Source: an uncultured Bacteroidota bacterium
Lineage (GTDB): Bacteria; Bacteroidota; Bacteroidia; Chitinophagales; Chitinophagaceae
DNA: 9,961 nt
Direction: 5' to 3'
NCBI GenBank assembly: GCA_903851455.1
Contig: CAINOM010000062.1
Span: forward strand, 1-9,961
Numbering within the stretch: position 1 is the stretch's first letter; each line of letters opens with the position of its first letter. Of this stretch, positions 1-8,400 are shown piece by piece. A model generated the notes under the pieces. The model saw only the letters and a list, made by a program, of their open reading frames with translations. It had not been told where the DNA came from and searched no databases. A program made the position numbers and the translations under genes.

Positions 1-168
1 CACCAGTTTTTCGACGCAGAAGGGAAAATTGTAATAGCTGATATCGGCCATTACGAGAGTGAGCAATTCACTTCGGAAATATTTAAGGCTATTCTTAACG
101 AAAAATTTCCTACATTTGCAATCCTTTTATCTAAGATAAATACCAATCCTGTAAAATATTTTTGCTAA
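1..168 (+). CDS. Nif3-like dinuclear metal-centre protein, C-terminal fragment
   Basis: Only the last 55 codons are in the window; the gene continues off the left edge. The reading frame from base 1 to the TAA at 166-168 contains the motif DIGHYESEQFT. In Nif3/YbgI-family proteins this region supplies a histidine and a glutamate, four residues apart, to the dinuclear metal site, and here they are residues 17 and 21 of the fragment. The closing LLSKINTNPVKYF is also typical of Bacteroidota Nif3 proteins. The family forms toroidal hexamers in the cytoplasm. Some members are annotated as GTP cyclohydrolase 1 type 2, but the physiological role is not settled. The stop codon shares one base with the ATG of the zinc-ribbon gene that follows, so the two are probably co-transcribed and translationally coupled. 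The identification is firm for the family, but nothing can be said about the N-terminal half. Confidence 0.88.
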   Translation, partial: HQFFDAEGKIVIADIGHYESEQFTSEIFKAILNEKFPTFAILLSKINTNPVKYFC

Positions 169-926
169 TGGCTACTGTAAAAGACTTTTCTGTTGAAGAA
201 AAATTGACCGCCGTCCTCGCGTTACAAAAGATCGATTCTAAGATAGATGAGATCAGGACGATGAAGGGCGAATTGCCCATGGAGGTTAAAGACCTGGAAG
301 ATGAGATTGAGGGGCTGCAGACGCGTATCAACAACATCGATGCGGAGATCAACAGCATCAACACCTTCATAGATACAAAAACCACAGCCAAGAAAGACGC
401 GCAGGCGCTGATAAAGAAGTACGAGAAACAGCAGGACAACGTAAAGAACAACCGTGAGTTTGAAGCGATCAATAAGGAAATTGAGATGCAGGAACTTGAG
501 GTGAAGCTGAACGAAAAACATGTGAAAGATGCTACTTATGAGCAGAAAGACCGCATGAATGCCCGCCTGAAAACTGAAGAGAAGATAACCGATGTAGAAA
601 GCGCGCTGAAAATAAAACGTAAAGAACTCGAAAAGATCACTGCAGATACCGAGAAGGAAGAAAAACTGCTTTCTGCGAAATCGGACGAAGCAAAAGAAAA
701 AGTGGACCCACGCCTTCTGACTGCATATGACCGCATCCGTACCAGCTATCGCAATGGCCTTGCTGTAGTGCCGATCGTTCGTGACAGCTGCGGCGGTTGC
801 TTCAATGTAATACCTCCACAGCGCCAGAGCGAAATACGCCAGCATAAAAAGATCATCGTTTGTGAACATTGCGGCCGCATACTTGTGGACAGCGATATGA
901 ACGATAAAGTGAACGCTGCCAAATAA
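168..926 (+). CDS. Coiled-coil protein with C4-type zinc ribbon (DUF164/zf-RING_7 type)
   Basis: A 252-residue protein. Residues about 10-180 are almost entirely charged, helix-forming sequence with heptad character and few prolines, so a long coiled-coil hairpin is expected. It contains the NNREFEAINKEIE stretch near residue 94 that recurs in this family. The C-terminal part (about 195-240) has two CxxC knuckles, Cys208/Cys211 and Cys232/Cys235, which form a four-cysteine zinc ribbon. Relatives include Chlamydia CT398 and Helicobacter HP0958 (FlgZ); they have been described as adaptor-like proteins binding RNA, sigma-54 or secretion/flagellar components, and no single function applies to all. 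The ATG at 168 was preferred to the in-frame TTG at 162 because it overlaps the Nif3 stop codon in the usual taATG arrangement and gives a normal N-terminus (MATVKDFSVEEKL). There is no signal peptide, so it is cytoplasmic. A strong terminator lies 21 bases after the stop codon. Its specific role here is unknown. Confidence 0.9.
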   Translation: MATVKDFSVEEKLTAVLALQKIDSKIDEIRTMKGELPMEVKDLEDEIEGLQTRINNIDAEINSINTFIDTKTTAKKDAQALIKKYEKQQDNVKNNREFEAINKEIEMQELEVKLNEKHVKDATYEQKDRMNARLKTEEKITDVESALKIKRKELEKITADTEKEEKLLSAKSDEAKEKVDPRLLTAYDRIRTSYRNGLAVVPIVRDSCGGCFNVIPPQRQSEIRQHKKIIVCEHCGRILVDSDMNDKVNAAK

Positions 927-947
927 GAAGAGTTTTCAAGTATATTT

Positions 948-978
948 AAAAGGATCTCATTTTTGAGATCCTTTTTTT
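948..978 (+). terminator. Rho-independent terminator of the Nif3/zinc-ribbon operon
   Basis: Bases 948-959 pair perfectly with 964-975 (12 bp, AAAAGGATCTCA against TGAGATCCTTTT) around a TTTT loop at 960-963. The transcript side ends in an uninterrupted run of seven T residues (972-978). It lies 21 bases after the zinc-ribbon stop codon and so ends the leftmost operon. Confidence 0.93.
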
Positions 979-1167
979 GTTTTGACCTTGACCCAATCCC
1001 GATTTGAGCAAGGTACCTATCTCCGGGTGCCTCAGGCAGCCCTGCTATAAAATATTTAAAAGCATGCTGGTATTCGTTCTCACGATCAACTGCGAATATT
1101 ATTTTGCTTCTGACACTACGGTGGTATGGTAATGCATACACTAAGGTGTACAAAAAAATACAACCAA

Positions 1168-1470
1168 ATGAAAAACATTAAGAAGGTATTATTTATCCTG
1201 GCGATCATGCTCACCTGCGGGGCTTACGGCAGCATGGCCCAGATCTATGTTAACGTGCGTCCGCCAAGGCCGGCAGCAGTAGTGCGTGTTGAGGCGCCAA
1301 GCCCGCGACATGTGTGGGTTGATGAAGACTGGCACGAGCGCGGAGGAAAATATGAATGGAACGGCGGCCGGTGGGAAGCACCACCATATCCCGGTGATCA
1401 TTACAAGGCAGGACATTGGGACCACAGCGCGCATGGCCATAGGTGGAAATCAGGCGGCTGGCACCATTAA
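1168..1470 (+). CDS. Small exported YXWGXW-type, His-rich protein
   Basis: A 100-residue protein that starts with a signal peptide (MKNIKK, a hydrophobic stretch to about residue 20, then probable cleavage at SMA-Q near residue 24). The mature part begins with a proline/valine segment (VNVRPPRPAAVVRVEAPSP). It then carries aromatic-glycine repeats of the YXWGXW/WXXGXW kind: HVWVDEDW, YEWNGGRWEAPPYP, HYKAGHW and HRWKSGGWHH. Nine of the last 53 residues are histidines. Proteins like this are common in Bacteroidota and Proteobacteria and are predicted to be periplasmic or surface-exposed; their function is unknown, and metal or polymer binding is only a guess. The ATG at 1168 was chosen over the upstream in-frame ATGs at 1126 and 1132 because only it places the signal peptide at the N-terminus. 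The gene stands alone, after the terminator at 948-978 and convergent with the large - strand operon. I saw no convincing promoter box upstream. Confidence 0.82.
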   Translation: MKNIKKVLFILAIMLTCGAYGSMAQIYVNVRPPRPAAVVRVEAPSPRHVWVDEDWHERGGKYEWNGGRWEAPPYPGDHYKAGHWDHSAHGHRWKSGGWHH

Positions 1471-1505
1471 TCGAACTCTTCTAAGCTTATATCTTAATGA
1501 AAACA

Positions 1506-1529
1506 AAAGAGTGCGCGCGCGCACTCTTT
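1506..1529. terminator. Perfect 24-base palindrome, shared bidirectional terminator
   Basis: The 24 bases are an exact inverted repeat with a GC-alternating centre (AAAGAGTGCGCG followed by its reverse complement). They can fold into a 10-bp stem with a four-base loop on either strand. The palindrome lies between the stop codons of two convergent genes, 35 bases from the + strand gene (1470) and 42 bases from the - strand gene (1572). Read on the - strand, the stem runs into the T-rich sequence TTTTGTTTTC, a good terminator tail. On the + strand the tail is only TTT followed by CC, so it should work better for the - strand operon. Confidence 0.8.
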
Positions 1530-1571
1530 CCATGTTATACAAGTGCAACAGTTGCTATGTTCCAGGGCATG

Positions 1572-3533
1572 CTACATTTTCTGCATCAGCAATGTTACTT
1601 TATTGAAGTCAGCCGAAGCATTGATTACTTTCCTGAAATTCTCATAGTCTGCAATAGGAAAGTGCATCCGGTTATAAACCTCATTGATGTTGACCGTAAG
1701 CTTGTCTCCCTCTATTTTGTAATCACTGGTGAATGCCGCAGTCACTTCGCCGCCAGCATCCTTCATTTCAGTTTTAATATTCAGCGTCTCAGGGTTCAGT
1801 ATCTTAAAGCCGGATGGCAAATTAACAATGATGGTGCGGGCCAGAGTATGAGGATATTCAAAATCAATGGGTTGCTTGCGCTCTGTGGTTTGGTATAGTT
1901 CTGATTGTTTACCGATCACATCTCCTATCTTAAAAAGATATTTAGGGCCAGCCTTCTCGGTAAGCTGCGGCGCTTTCACAGATGCTACAAGCGACATTGG
2001 TTTGCCCGCGCTGTAGTTGTCAAATCCTTCTCCCGAGATGTTATATTTCACGATGTCCTCTTGCTTGCCTGCAATAGACACCAGGCTCTTCACCAGGTCT
2101 TTTACTTTGTCCTGCGGCAACAATACCACTACCTCGCGGACACCCATGGCGCAATAGCCCGAGAAGGTATAGGTAACCTCAGCCGTTGCTTCAATGGCCG
2201 GCGTAAAAGAGATATTGGCCAGGATATCCATGTGGCTATCCGAAGATGGCATTGGGTTTATGGTATGTATATCTGCTATCGCTTTTGTGATTCCGCCAAG
2301 TGTGGTGAGCTTGCAAAAGAGCCCCTTATTACCGATCACATCAGCATCCGTAAAGGGATAACGGATGTAGGTGGATGCCGGGGAAAGATATTTTTTCCGG
2401 TCGGGGAAGTAAAAAATGTACTTCTCCAGATTATTCCAATTCTCAAAATCGGGGTCCAGTGGCGCGGAGCTCCGGTTTGTGGTTACGCCAAGCTCGTGTT
2501 TTATCCCTGCTTTAAAAAAACAACCCGCAAATAGACGTATCAGCGAACCTTCGGTCGCCGATTTTTTCGAGATAACATTGTTCAGCCTGGCAGCGTCCTC
2601 GCCCAGGTCTACCTTGTATACCGTAATGCCTGACTTGATAGCGCTCTCGATCTTTTTAATTTTTTCTTCTTCACTTTGGCCTTCTGTAACGCCGATAGAA
2701 GCAAGATATTTTTCAACAGCCGCATCTTCTTTGTCGGATAGCTCATAGGCATTTGAATAGAGTTTCTGGACCAGCTCCTGCCAAGTGAATATTCTTACGC
2801 CTTCTTTGTCTTCAGGCTGGTAGCTCAGCTTATATTCTGCCCGCATGCGGTTGGCATCATAAAAGCCGTAGGTCTCTTCATGTAGCGCGGGGATATTGCT
2901 ATAACTGGCGGATATGCATCTCTCCTTTGCTATCACTGTATCGCCAACCGTTGGAAAACCATTGTAACCTTTCTCTTCGAACTTTAACCTCGACGGCGCA
3001 GATAGATCAAAGGAGGCATGAATAACCGGGATGCTGAACTGAAAGGTTTCTGTACTGGACCATACCGTATGCTTCTTATAGCTGATCAAAAACTCAACTT
3101 CCGAATTCTTCTCTACACCATCCATAGCGAATACGATTACCGTTTTATCATCTTCGCCCTTTGATTCCTTCATTTTTTCCTTCTGTACATCTATAACGGT
3201 TCCGTTTGCAGTGATGGTGCGCGCTTTTATCGTCTCCAGCTCCTGGCCCTGGTATACCGGCACGGTCATCTTGTTAAAGTCCTCGATGCCCTTCTCATCC
3301 AGTATCTTAATGATGCGGTGAGTGGACCGGTGCATCCATATTTCTTTGTCATCACCATCTTCATACTTTATTACCGTGTTCTCTTCCACGATTACCGAGG
3401 ACTCGCTGACAAACTCTTTTGGCACGGTGTGAAGCACTGGTTTATCCTGCCAGTAGTCTGTTATCCTACTTTGGGCGCTGGCGCTGCTAGCGGCAAGGGC
3501 CAAAGCACAAAAATTCAAGAATATCTTCCTCAT
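1572..3533 (-). CDS. Exported DUF3857-domain protein with degenerate transglutaminase-like domain
   Basis: A 653-residue protein with a clear signal peptide (MRKIFLNFCALALAASSASA, cleavage before Gln21). Residues about 40-230 match the beta-rich DUF3857 domain (for example the THRIIKILDEKGIEDF stretch). Residues about 255-400 occupy the place of a transglutaminase-like core, and the remainder is a beta-rich C-terminal domain. Aligned by eye with the paralogue encoded just upstream, the catalytic Cys falls on Glu328 (SATEGS where the paralogue has FGDCKD), the His on about Leu369 and the Asp on Ser384. All three triad positions therefore seem to be lost, while flanking residues such as FFKAGIKHELG remain. 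It is probably a non-enzymatic partner or binding protein in the periplasm or outer envelope. The start codon lies three bases after the stop of the paralogue, so the genes are surely co-transcribed and probably arose by an old duplication. It is last in the operon, followed by the palindromic terminator at 1506-1529. Confidence 0.83.
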   Translation of the reverse strand: MRKIFLNFCALALAASSASAQSRITDYWQDKPVLHTVPKEFVSESSVIVEENTVIKYEDGDDKEIWMHRSTHRIIKILDEKGIEDFNKMTVPVYQGQELETIKARTITANGTVIDVQKEKMKESKGEDDKTVIVFAMDGVEKNSEVEFLISYKKHTVWSSTETFQFSIPVIHASFDLSAPSRLKFEEKGYNGFPTVGDTVIAKERCISASYSNIPALHEETYGFYDANRMRAEYKLSYQPEDKEGVRIFTWQELVQKLYSNAYELSDKEDAAVEKYLASIGVTEGQSEEEKIKKIESAIKSGITVYKVDLGEDAARLNNVISKKSATEGSLIRLFAGCFFKAGIKHELGVTTNRSSAPLDPDFENWNNLEKYIFYFPDRKKYLSPASTYIRYPFTDADVIGNKGLFCKLTTLGGITKAIADIHTINPMPSSDSHMDILANISFTPAIEATAEVTYTFSGYCAMGVREVVVLLPQDKVKDLVKSLVSIAGKQEDIVKYNISGEGFDNYSAGKPMSLVASVKAPQLTEKAGPKYLFKIGDVIGKQSELYQTTERKQPIDFEYPHTLARTIIVNLPSGFKILNPETLNIKTEMKDAGGEVTAAFTSDYKIEGDKLTVNINEVYNRMHFPIADYENFRKVINASADFNKVTLLMQKM

Positions 3534-3536
3534 AAT

Positions 3537-4013
3537 TTAGTCGGCTGTTAGTACTACTGATTCTTTATACTGTTTTTTAAGTTCGTCAACTGTGGCGTTG
3601 TGCTCCGCAAAATACTGTGATGCTACCGACATGGCATTGATGTGATATTCCTTGTTCATGATCACCTTTCGCCCTTCCTGCCTGTAGCTGATCTTATAGT
3701 CCCATATATTCTCAAGGTGCCCGCTTGCCTCTGGCGGCAGGAAGGATACGTGATAGCCTGCCGGCACGTCTAATATTGCCACTTCGGTTTCATGGTCCTT
3801 GTACCTGAAATACACCGGTACATCCCTGCCGTCAACTTCGATATTTCCGAAGCCCGGTTTCATATTCAGATTTACATAGTACTCATTGCCCACTTTTTGG
3901 CAGTAATCATCGACCACAAAATCAGCTGTAAGCCTGCAGCTCTTGCCCCCTGTATCAGATGGCGTGTACTGATAACTTTTTTGCATGTACTTATTTGAAC
4001 CGCGCTCCAGCAT
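3537..4013 (-). CDS. C-terminal fragment of the interrupted DUF3857/transglutaminase gene
   Basis: A 158-codon open stretch from an internal ATG at 4013 to the TAA at 3537-3539. It is in the same frame as the 484-codon ORF that ends at 4035. Only the stop codon at 4035-4037 and seven sense codons (RDKLVKA) separate them. Its sequence (ERGSNKYMQKSYQYTP, then a beta-rich DUF3858-like segment with NEYYVNLNMKPGFG) is the domain expected directly after the end of the upstream ORF. Reading through would give 650 residues, very close to the 653 of the neighbouring paralogue. It has no signal peptide, so if translated alone it would stay in the cytoplasm and probably not fold usefully. I treat it as the 3' part of one broken or misread gene, not as an independent gene. 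Its stop codon is three bases before the next gene's ATG. Confidence 0.72.
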   Translation of the reverse strand: MLERGSNKYMQKSYQYTPSDTGGKSCRLTADFVVDDYCQKVGNEYYVNLNMKPGFGNIEVDGRDVPVYFRYKDHETEVAILDVPAGYHVSFLPPEASGHLENIWDYKISYRQEGRKVIMNKEYHINAMSVASQYFAEHNATVDELKKQYKESVVLTAD

Positions 4014-4034
4014 AGCCTTTACCAGCTTATCCCG

Positions 4035-4037
4035 TTA
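4035..4037 (-). other. In-frame TAA interrupting the DUF3857/transglutaminase gene
   Basis: The - strand reads ATG TTC AGC AAT GGC GAC TAA CGG GAT AAG, that is MFSNGD-stop-RDK, with homologous coding sequence on both sides and no change of frame. A single base change would restore a sense codon, for example TAC or TAT for Tyr. It may be a real nonsense mutation or a consensus error in the assembly; the sequence alone cannot decide. Confidence 0.85.
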
Positions 4038-5489
4038 GTCGCCATTGCTGAACATCATCTGTATCTGCAGGTCCCACGAAAAATATCCCTGGAGGTCAAG
4101 TGTAGCCCTGCCCGTCACCTGTTTGCCATTTACAGACAAAAAAGTAGTGTCTATCGAAACATTGCTGGCGCCATCTGCCTCCGGCACCTTAATGATCTTG
4201 AACTCCTTCTCGTTGATACCTACTAGCGCTTCCTTCCCTTGTATATTCTCCGGGGCTTTACCAAACGGGATCAGCGGATGCGTACCATCCATAAATATCC
4301 ATTCATCGCCGATCTTCACAGTGCAGATCATATGATTGGCTACTTTCATCAACGGAGTTTCTTCCCACGTATACGGTTTTGAGTTCGTGCCTATCCATGT
4401 AAAGTAGGCATCAAGCCCCGCCTTTCTGCATAGCGCTACGAGAATGCTGGCCATATCTTTGCAATCGCCGAACTTCCTTTTGCAAATGGCTGCCGCCTGG
4501 CGCGGTATCAGTCCCTCAAGGCTGTCTTCAAATGCTATGTAGTGAATATTATCCTGCACCCATTTATAAATGTGCGCGGCTTTTTCTTTCTGGGTCTTAT
4601 CGCCCTTCGTAAGTTTAGTCGCCGTCTGCGTTATCTCATCATCTTCAGCAACGTTGATCTTGCTTATAAAACCGAACATGTATTTGTAGAAGTGATCAAG
4701 GTCGCCTATGATCTGCTCCTTGTCTTCACCGGGCAACTGGTAAGAGTAGATATAAGGTATAACATGCAGCGCGTACCAATCTGACGAGGGAATACTTTCA
4801 AAATGCTTTATGGCCGGGATATCGGTTGCAGAAAAAGTATACACTACCGTATTCTTATTCTCTTCCATTGTTTGTTTTATTCTATCTGGTTGGGAGCCTT
4901 TGATCACAAACTTCATATGCACATACTTAGGCACAGTGACCACAAACGTAGATTTTGCCACCGGGATATTCTCCTGGAAGTAGAACGATGGAAGTATGTG
5001 AATATCGTTATGGCTCAGCGAGTATTCGTTCTTCAGCAAGGACTTCGGCGTGAGACCGCTGAACGATATTTCCGTCTCCTTAGTATCATCAAACAGGATG
5101 TTGCTTTCATCGTAGTGAACGGTCTTCGAGTCGCTAGGCCGCTGCTTTGTGTATCCTTTCTTTCCCGCTATCAGGGCATAGGCATCATTGTCTTCGAGTT
5201 TATTGAAATAGCTGTGGAAGATGTATTCCTTGTTATAAATGCCAGGAGACAACTCTCCGATGAGCAGCCGGTCCGATGACACATAGCTGTTGGCCGTTAG
5301 TTTACCTTTCTCATTCTTGATCACAAGATCCTGCCAGAAATCAGAGATCACAGCCAGCTCATCTTTATATCTTAACAGCAAAGAGTCAACATCCTGCGCA
5401 TGCAGTTGTGTGGCAAATAAAATGAGCAGCGTAACCGCACACAAATTACGATGCGTCCTGCCGGGACGAGGGATCGGGAGATATCTCAT
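4035..5489 (-). CDS. Exported DUF3857/transglutaminase-like protein, intact Cys-His-Asp triad, C-terminus cut by in-frame stop
   Basis: A 484-residue reading frame. The N-terminus has a basic segment (MRYLPIPRPGRTHRN), a hydrophobic stretch (LCAVTLLILFATQL) and a probable cleavage site HA-Q near residue 31, so the product is exported. A DUF3857 domain occupies roughly residues 60-250. It is followed by a transglutaminase-like domain (about 300-410) with all hallmark motifs: Cys343 in KFGDCKDMASILVALCRKAG, His386 in VANHMICTVKIGDEW and Asp401 in FMDGTHPLIPFG. Enzymes of this fold act as peptidases, amidases or transglutaminases, and the substrate here is unknown. The start ATG overlaps the stop of the MORN gene as ATGA, which indicates coupled translation. 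The frame ends at an in-frame TAA, and the expected C-terminal domain continues in the same frame (3537-4013); full length would be 650 residues. The catalytic domain lies entirely before the stop, so a truncated product could still be active. Confidence 0.86.
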   Translation of the reverse strand: MRYLPIPRPGRTHRNLCAVTLLILFATQLHAQDVDSLLLRYKDELAVISDFWQDLVIKNEKGKLTANSYVSSDRLLIGELSPGIYNKEYIFHSYFNKLEDNDAYALIAGKKGYTKQRPSDSKTVHYDESNILFDDTKETEISFSGLTPKSLLKNEYSLSHNDIHILPSFYFQENIPVAKSTFVVTVPKYVHMKFVIKGSQPDRIKQTMEENKNTVVYTFSATDIPAIKHFESIPSSDWYALHVIPYIYSYQLPGEDKEQIIGDLDHFYKYMFGFISKINVAEDDEITQTATKLTKGDKTQKEKAAHIYKWVQDNIHYIAFEDSLEGLIPRQAAAICKRKFGDCKDMASILVALCRKAGLDAYFTWIGTNSKPYTWEETPLMKVANHMICTVKIGDEWIFMDGTHPLIPFGKAPENIQGKEALVGINEKEFKIIKVPEADGASNVSIDTTFLSVNGKQVTGRATLDLQGYFSWDLQIQMMFSNGD

Positions 5490-8400
5490 TTCGAAATTGA
5501 TGTTAACCGGCCATAATGATAATACCTCGTACTGGTGGTGTGCGTAACCGGATCTGTGACCACGGCAGGGCCATTCAGCACACCATAGTAATAGCCTGCT
5601 GCAATCAGTAAGTTACCGTCTTTATCATAAGAGCGCTCTACTCCCATTTCTTCATCATCTTTGTAGTCGACTTCATAAAGCACTTTGCCGTTCGTGCCAT
5701 ACCGTTTCAGCTTACCATCAATGCCCATGCTGTTGTAGACGCGCTCTGCCGCTGGCTTACCGTCGCTATAATAAACATTGAACGGACCGGTCAGGAAATT
5801 CTGCACTACTTCACCCTCTCCTGATTTCTGACCATTGCTGTAATACGTAGTGAACTTCGCTGTTCCATTCTTCGCCTTTATCTGCGGCAGCAATTTTCCG
5901 TCCTTCCCTTCATAACTATAGCCGATAAAATCACCCTTGTCATAATACATCACAAATGCTGTACGGCCGTTTTCTCCGTAATATATCTGGGCGCTGTCTT
6001 TGTTGCCATTCTTATAATTGTAAGATGCGTAGAGCACGTTGCAGTCATAGTGGTTAAGCCGCCCTTCAAGGTTCACTGTATTATTGTAATGCTCTTCGCG
6101 CAGCAAGGCTCCTGTCTCATCATAATATTCCCACGTCCCTATTTTTCCGCCGTCTTTGTATGAGCCCTTGTATTGTATTTTTCCGTCCGGGTAATACTCC
6201 GTCAAAATACTATCTCTCTTGCCGTCCTTAAAATAGCTCTGTTCCTGCAGCGCGCCGTTTACATACTTGCTCACGTATGGTCCATTCATATTGCCATACT
6301 TTAGTGAGTACTGCCACTCGTTCAAGCCAAGACTTTTTGGCCAGTGACTGAATTTATAGGACCCTGCAGTAGGGTTGTAAAACACGCTGTCGGTCTTATG
6401 CTCCAGTGTATCGAAGCAGGTATGCGCGGTAAGTTCGCCGTCGTCGTAGTAGTATTTGTTCACGAGTTCGCCGTTGATATTGTAATCTTTGTAAATGCCG
6501 GTTATCTTGTCGTTTAGCAGGTACCGCTCATCTTCAAGCTTACCGTTGATATTATAGTATTTCCAAGGCCCCTGCGCCTTGCCTTCCTTATACCAGCCCT
6601 CGCTTTTCAGAATTCCGTTGCTGTAATAAGTCTTGAAATAGCCATCGCGCAGGTTGTTCACATAATTTTCTTCCTCTCTTACCTTGCCATTTTTGAAGTA
6701 CGTAGTAGATGTGCCCTCCAGGCTGCCGTTCTTGTAAAAGGTTTCTTCGCTTTTTGCGCCCGTCTCGAAATAGAAGGTCTCCAGGCCATGCCGCATTCCC
6801 TGGTCATCTATTTTCAGCGCCGCTGCCGGATTGCCGTTGGCGTAAAAATGCCGGTACTCATATATCCCGCTCTTGTCTTCTTTTTCCAGCATCACGGCAC
6901 CATCATCATTGGTGTACTTGATGTAATAAGGAACATCGTCACTGAGTTTCAGCACACCGTAAAGCCGCCCGCCAGGTGTAAACTTGTCCATCTCCTGCAA
7001 TCTGCCATTCCGGTAAATAAATTTGTCTGTAAGGTGGCCGTCTTCATCATATTTCTGCGACTCGCCATCCTCTTTACCGTTTTTATAAGTCGACTCTTCT
7101 TTTTTGTGACCGTTATCGTAATATTCTATATAGCGGCCATCCAGTTTGCCTCGCGCAAAAATAGCTTCCTCGTTCAGCTGCCCATTTTCGTACCATGTCT
7201 TTACAGGGCCGGACATTTCACCGCTGACGTAAGCCACTTCTTTCTTTGGTTTTCCGTTGGCATAGTAGATCGTGTACCGGCCATCCGATACTCGCCGGTC
7301 ATCGTAAGTTTCCACCAGCTCCTGCTGGCCATTGGAAAAGAAGCTCCGTTCCTCTATTATCTTATCGGTTACCCTTTTCTTTATCCCCGATAACCATCCC
7401 TTTGAGCTAAAGTCGTACTCCGCTTTGGCAACCCCTTCCCTGTCTCTGATTGTTATCATACTGAGGTTGCCATTGGTGTAATAATTGAACGATGAATCTC
7501 TTTCAACACCATTAGCATAATATTCTCTCGACCTTATTCCACCAACGGCATAATAATCTGTCCACCATCCTTCTTTCTCACCTTTGTCGTTATAGCGCCC
7601 GCGGCTGCGCAAGGTATGGTTGGTCCGGAACATTTCTGCGTCCCCTTTTATAATATCATCTTTGCCGTTCGTGGTCATCGTGCCCACTACTATCAGGTTG
7701 TCCTTTGGATAATAATGATACCTTTCAACAGCTTTCTGGCGTTTGTTATAGTTAAGTTCGCGGGTAGCCTGGATCTTCCCAAAGTATGGGAATACGATCT
7801 GTTTCACCTCGTCGATCTCCTTACTTTTCTTTTTGGCCAGGTTGTCCACATTCTCAAAGCCATAACCCGAATACTTAAACAGGATAAATGCCTCAATCAT
7901 GTCGTTCTTAAACAGGTCTGCAAGCAAGGGCACATAATACTGCATCACAAAATTGGTATCTGCGGGATCATACTTCAGCTTCTCCATGATCACTTGCGAC
8001 TGCCGGAAAATGTTGTCATTCAGGCTCATTTTAAGCTTGTAGTCTCCACTAAGAGCAAGCTTGGAATTTACGAGCTGGTCTATATCATCAAAAAGCGGGT
8101 GGCTGTATCGCTCGTTCTTTTCGTGATAACATTTCACAACCTCATCAGTTTCCACAGTAATACTGTTGATCAGAGATATAGACTTCTTGGCGGTTGCCGC
8201 ATTATCGGTCATGAGCAGCGACGATTCTAACGCGATAAAACCCTCCGACAACCGGCCCTGGAACATATAAGTCATACCCAGGAGGTAGTGTGATGCGAAG
8301 TGATTAGGATTGATACGCAGCGAATGCTGGAAATAAGGCAATGCCCTGTCATACTCCTTTTTCTTGAAGAAAATGACGCCCTCTTCGTACCAAGGCTGGT

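Noticed and set aside
222..869. A 215-codon - strand open frame opposite the zinc-ribbon gene
   Set aside because: Its hydrophobic, Phe/Leu-rich translation is what results from reading a Lys/Glu-rich coiled-coil gene backwards. The + strand frame has clear family motifs.
1099..1106. TTATTTTG as a -7 box for the YXWGXW gene
   Set aside because: It has one mismatch to TAnnTTTG, lacks a TTG at the correct upstream distance and lies 61 bases before the ATG. It is too weak to annotate.
746..1153. A 135-codon - strand open frame spanning the end of the zinc-ribbon gene, the terminator and the following intergenic region
   Set aside because: Half of it is antisense to a well-supported gene and it also crosses the terminator hairpin. 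It shows no recognisable domain or signal peptide. The 979-1167 interval is better regarded as non-coding, with nothing recognisable beyond a weak bulged hairpin near 1025-1042.
3537..4013. An independent small gene starting at the ATG at 4013
   Set aside because: It is in the same frame as the upstream ORF and encodes the expected C-terminal domain of that family. It has no signal peptide or separate start signal. It is kept only as the 3' fragment of the interrupted gene.
6788..7393. Long + strand open frame of 201 codons opposite the MORN gene
   Set aside because: It is an antisense shadow of the repeat-coding frame. Its sequence has no domain resemblance and lies fully within the confident - strand gene. 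The same applies to 7616-8230, 1905-2534 and 4803-5279.
5500..7615. CRISPR-like or satellite DNA repeats in the periodic region
   Set aside because: The periodicity (about 69 bases) is that of 23-residue protein repeats. The DNA units are divergent and lie inside one continuous reading frame, with no identical repeats or spacers.
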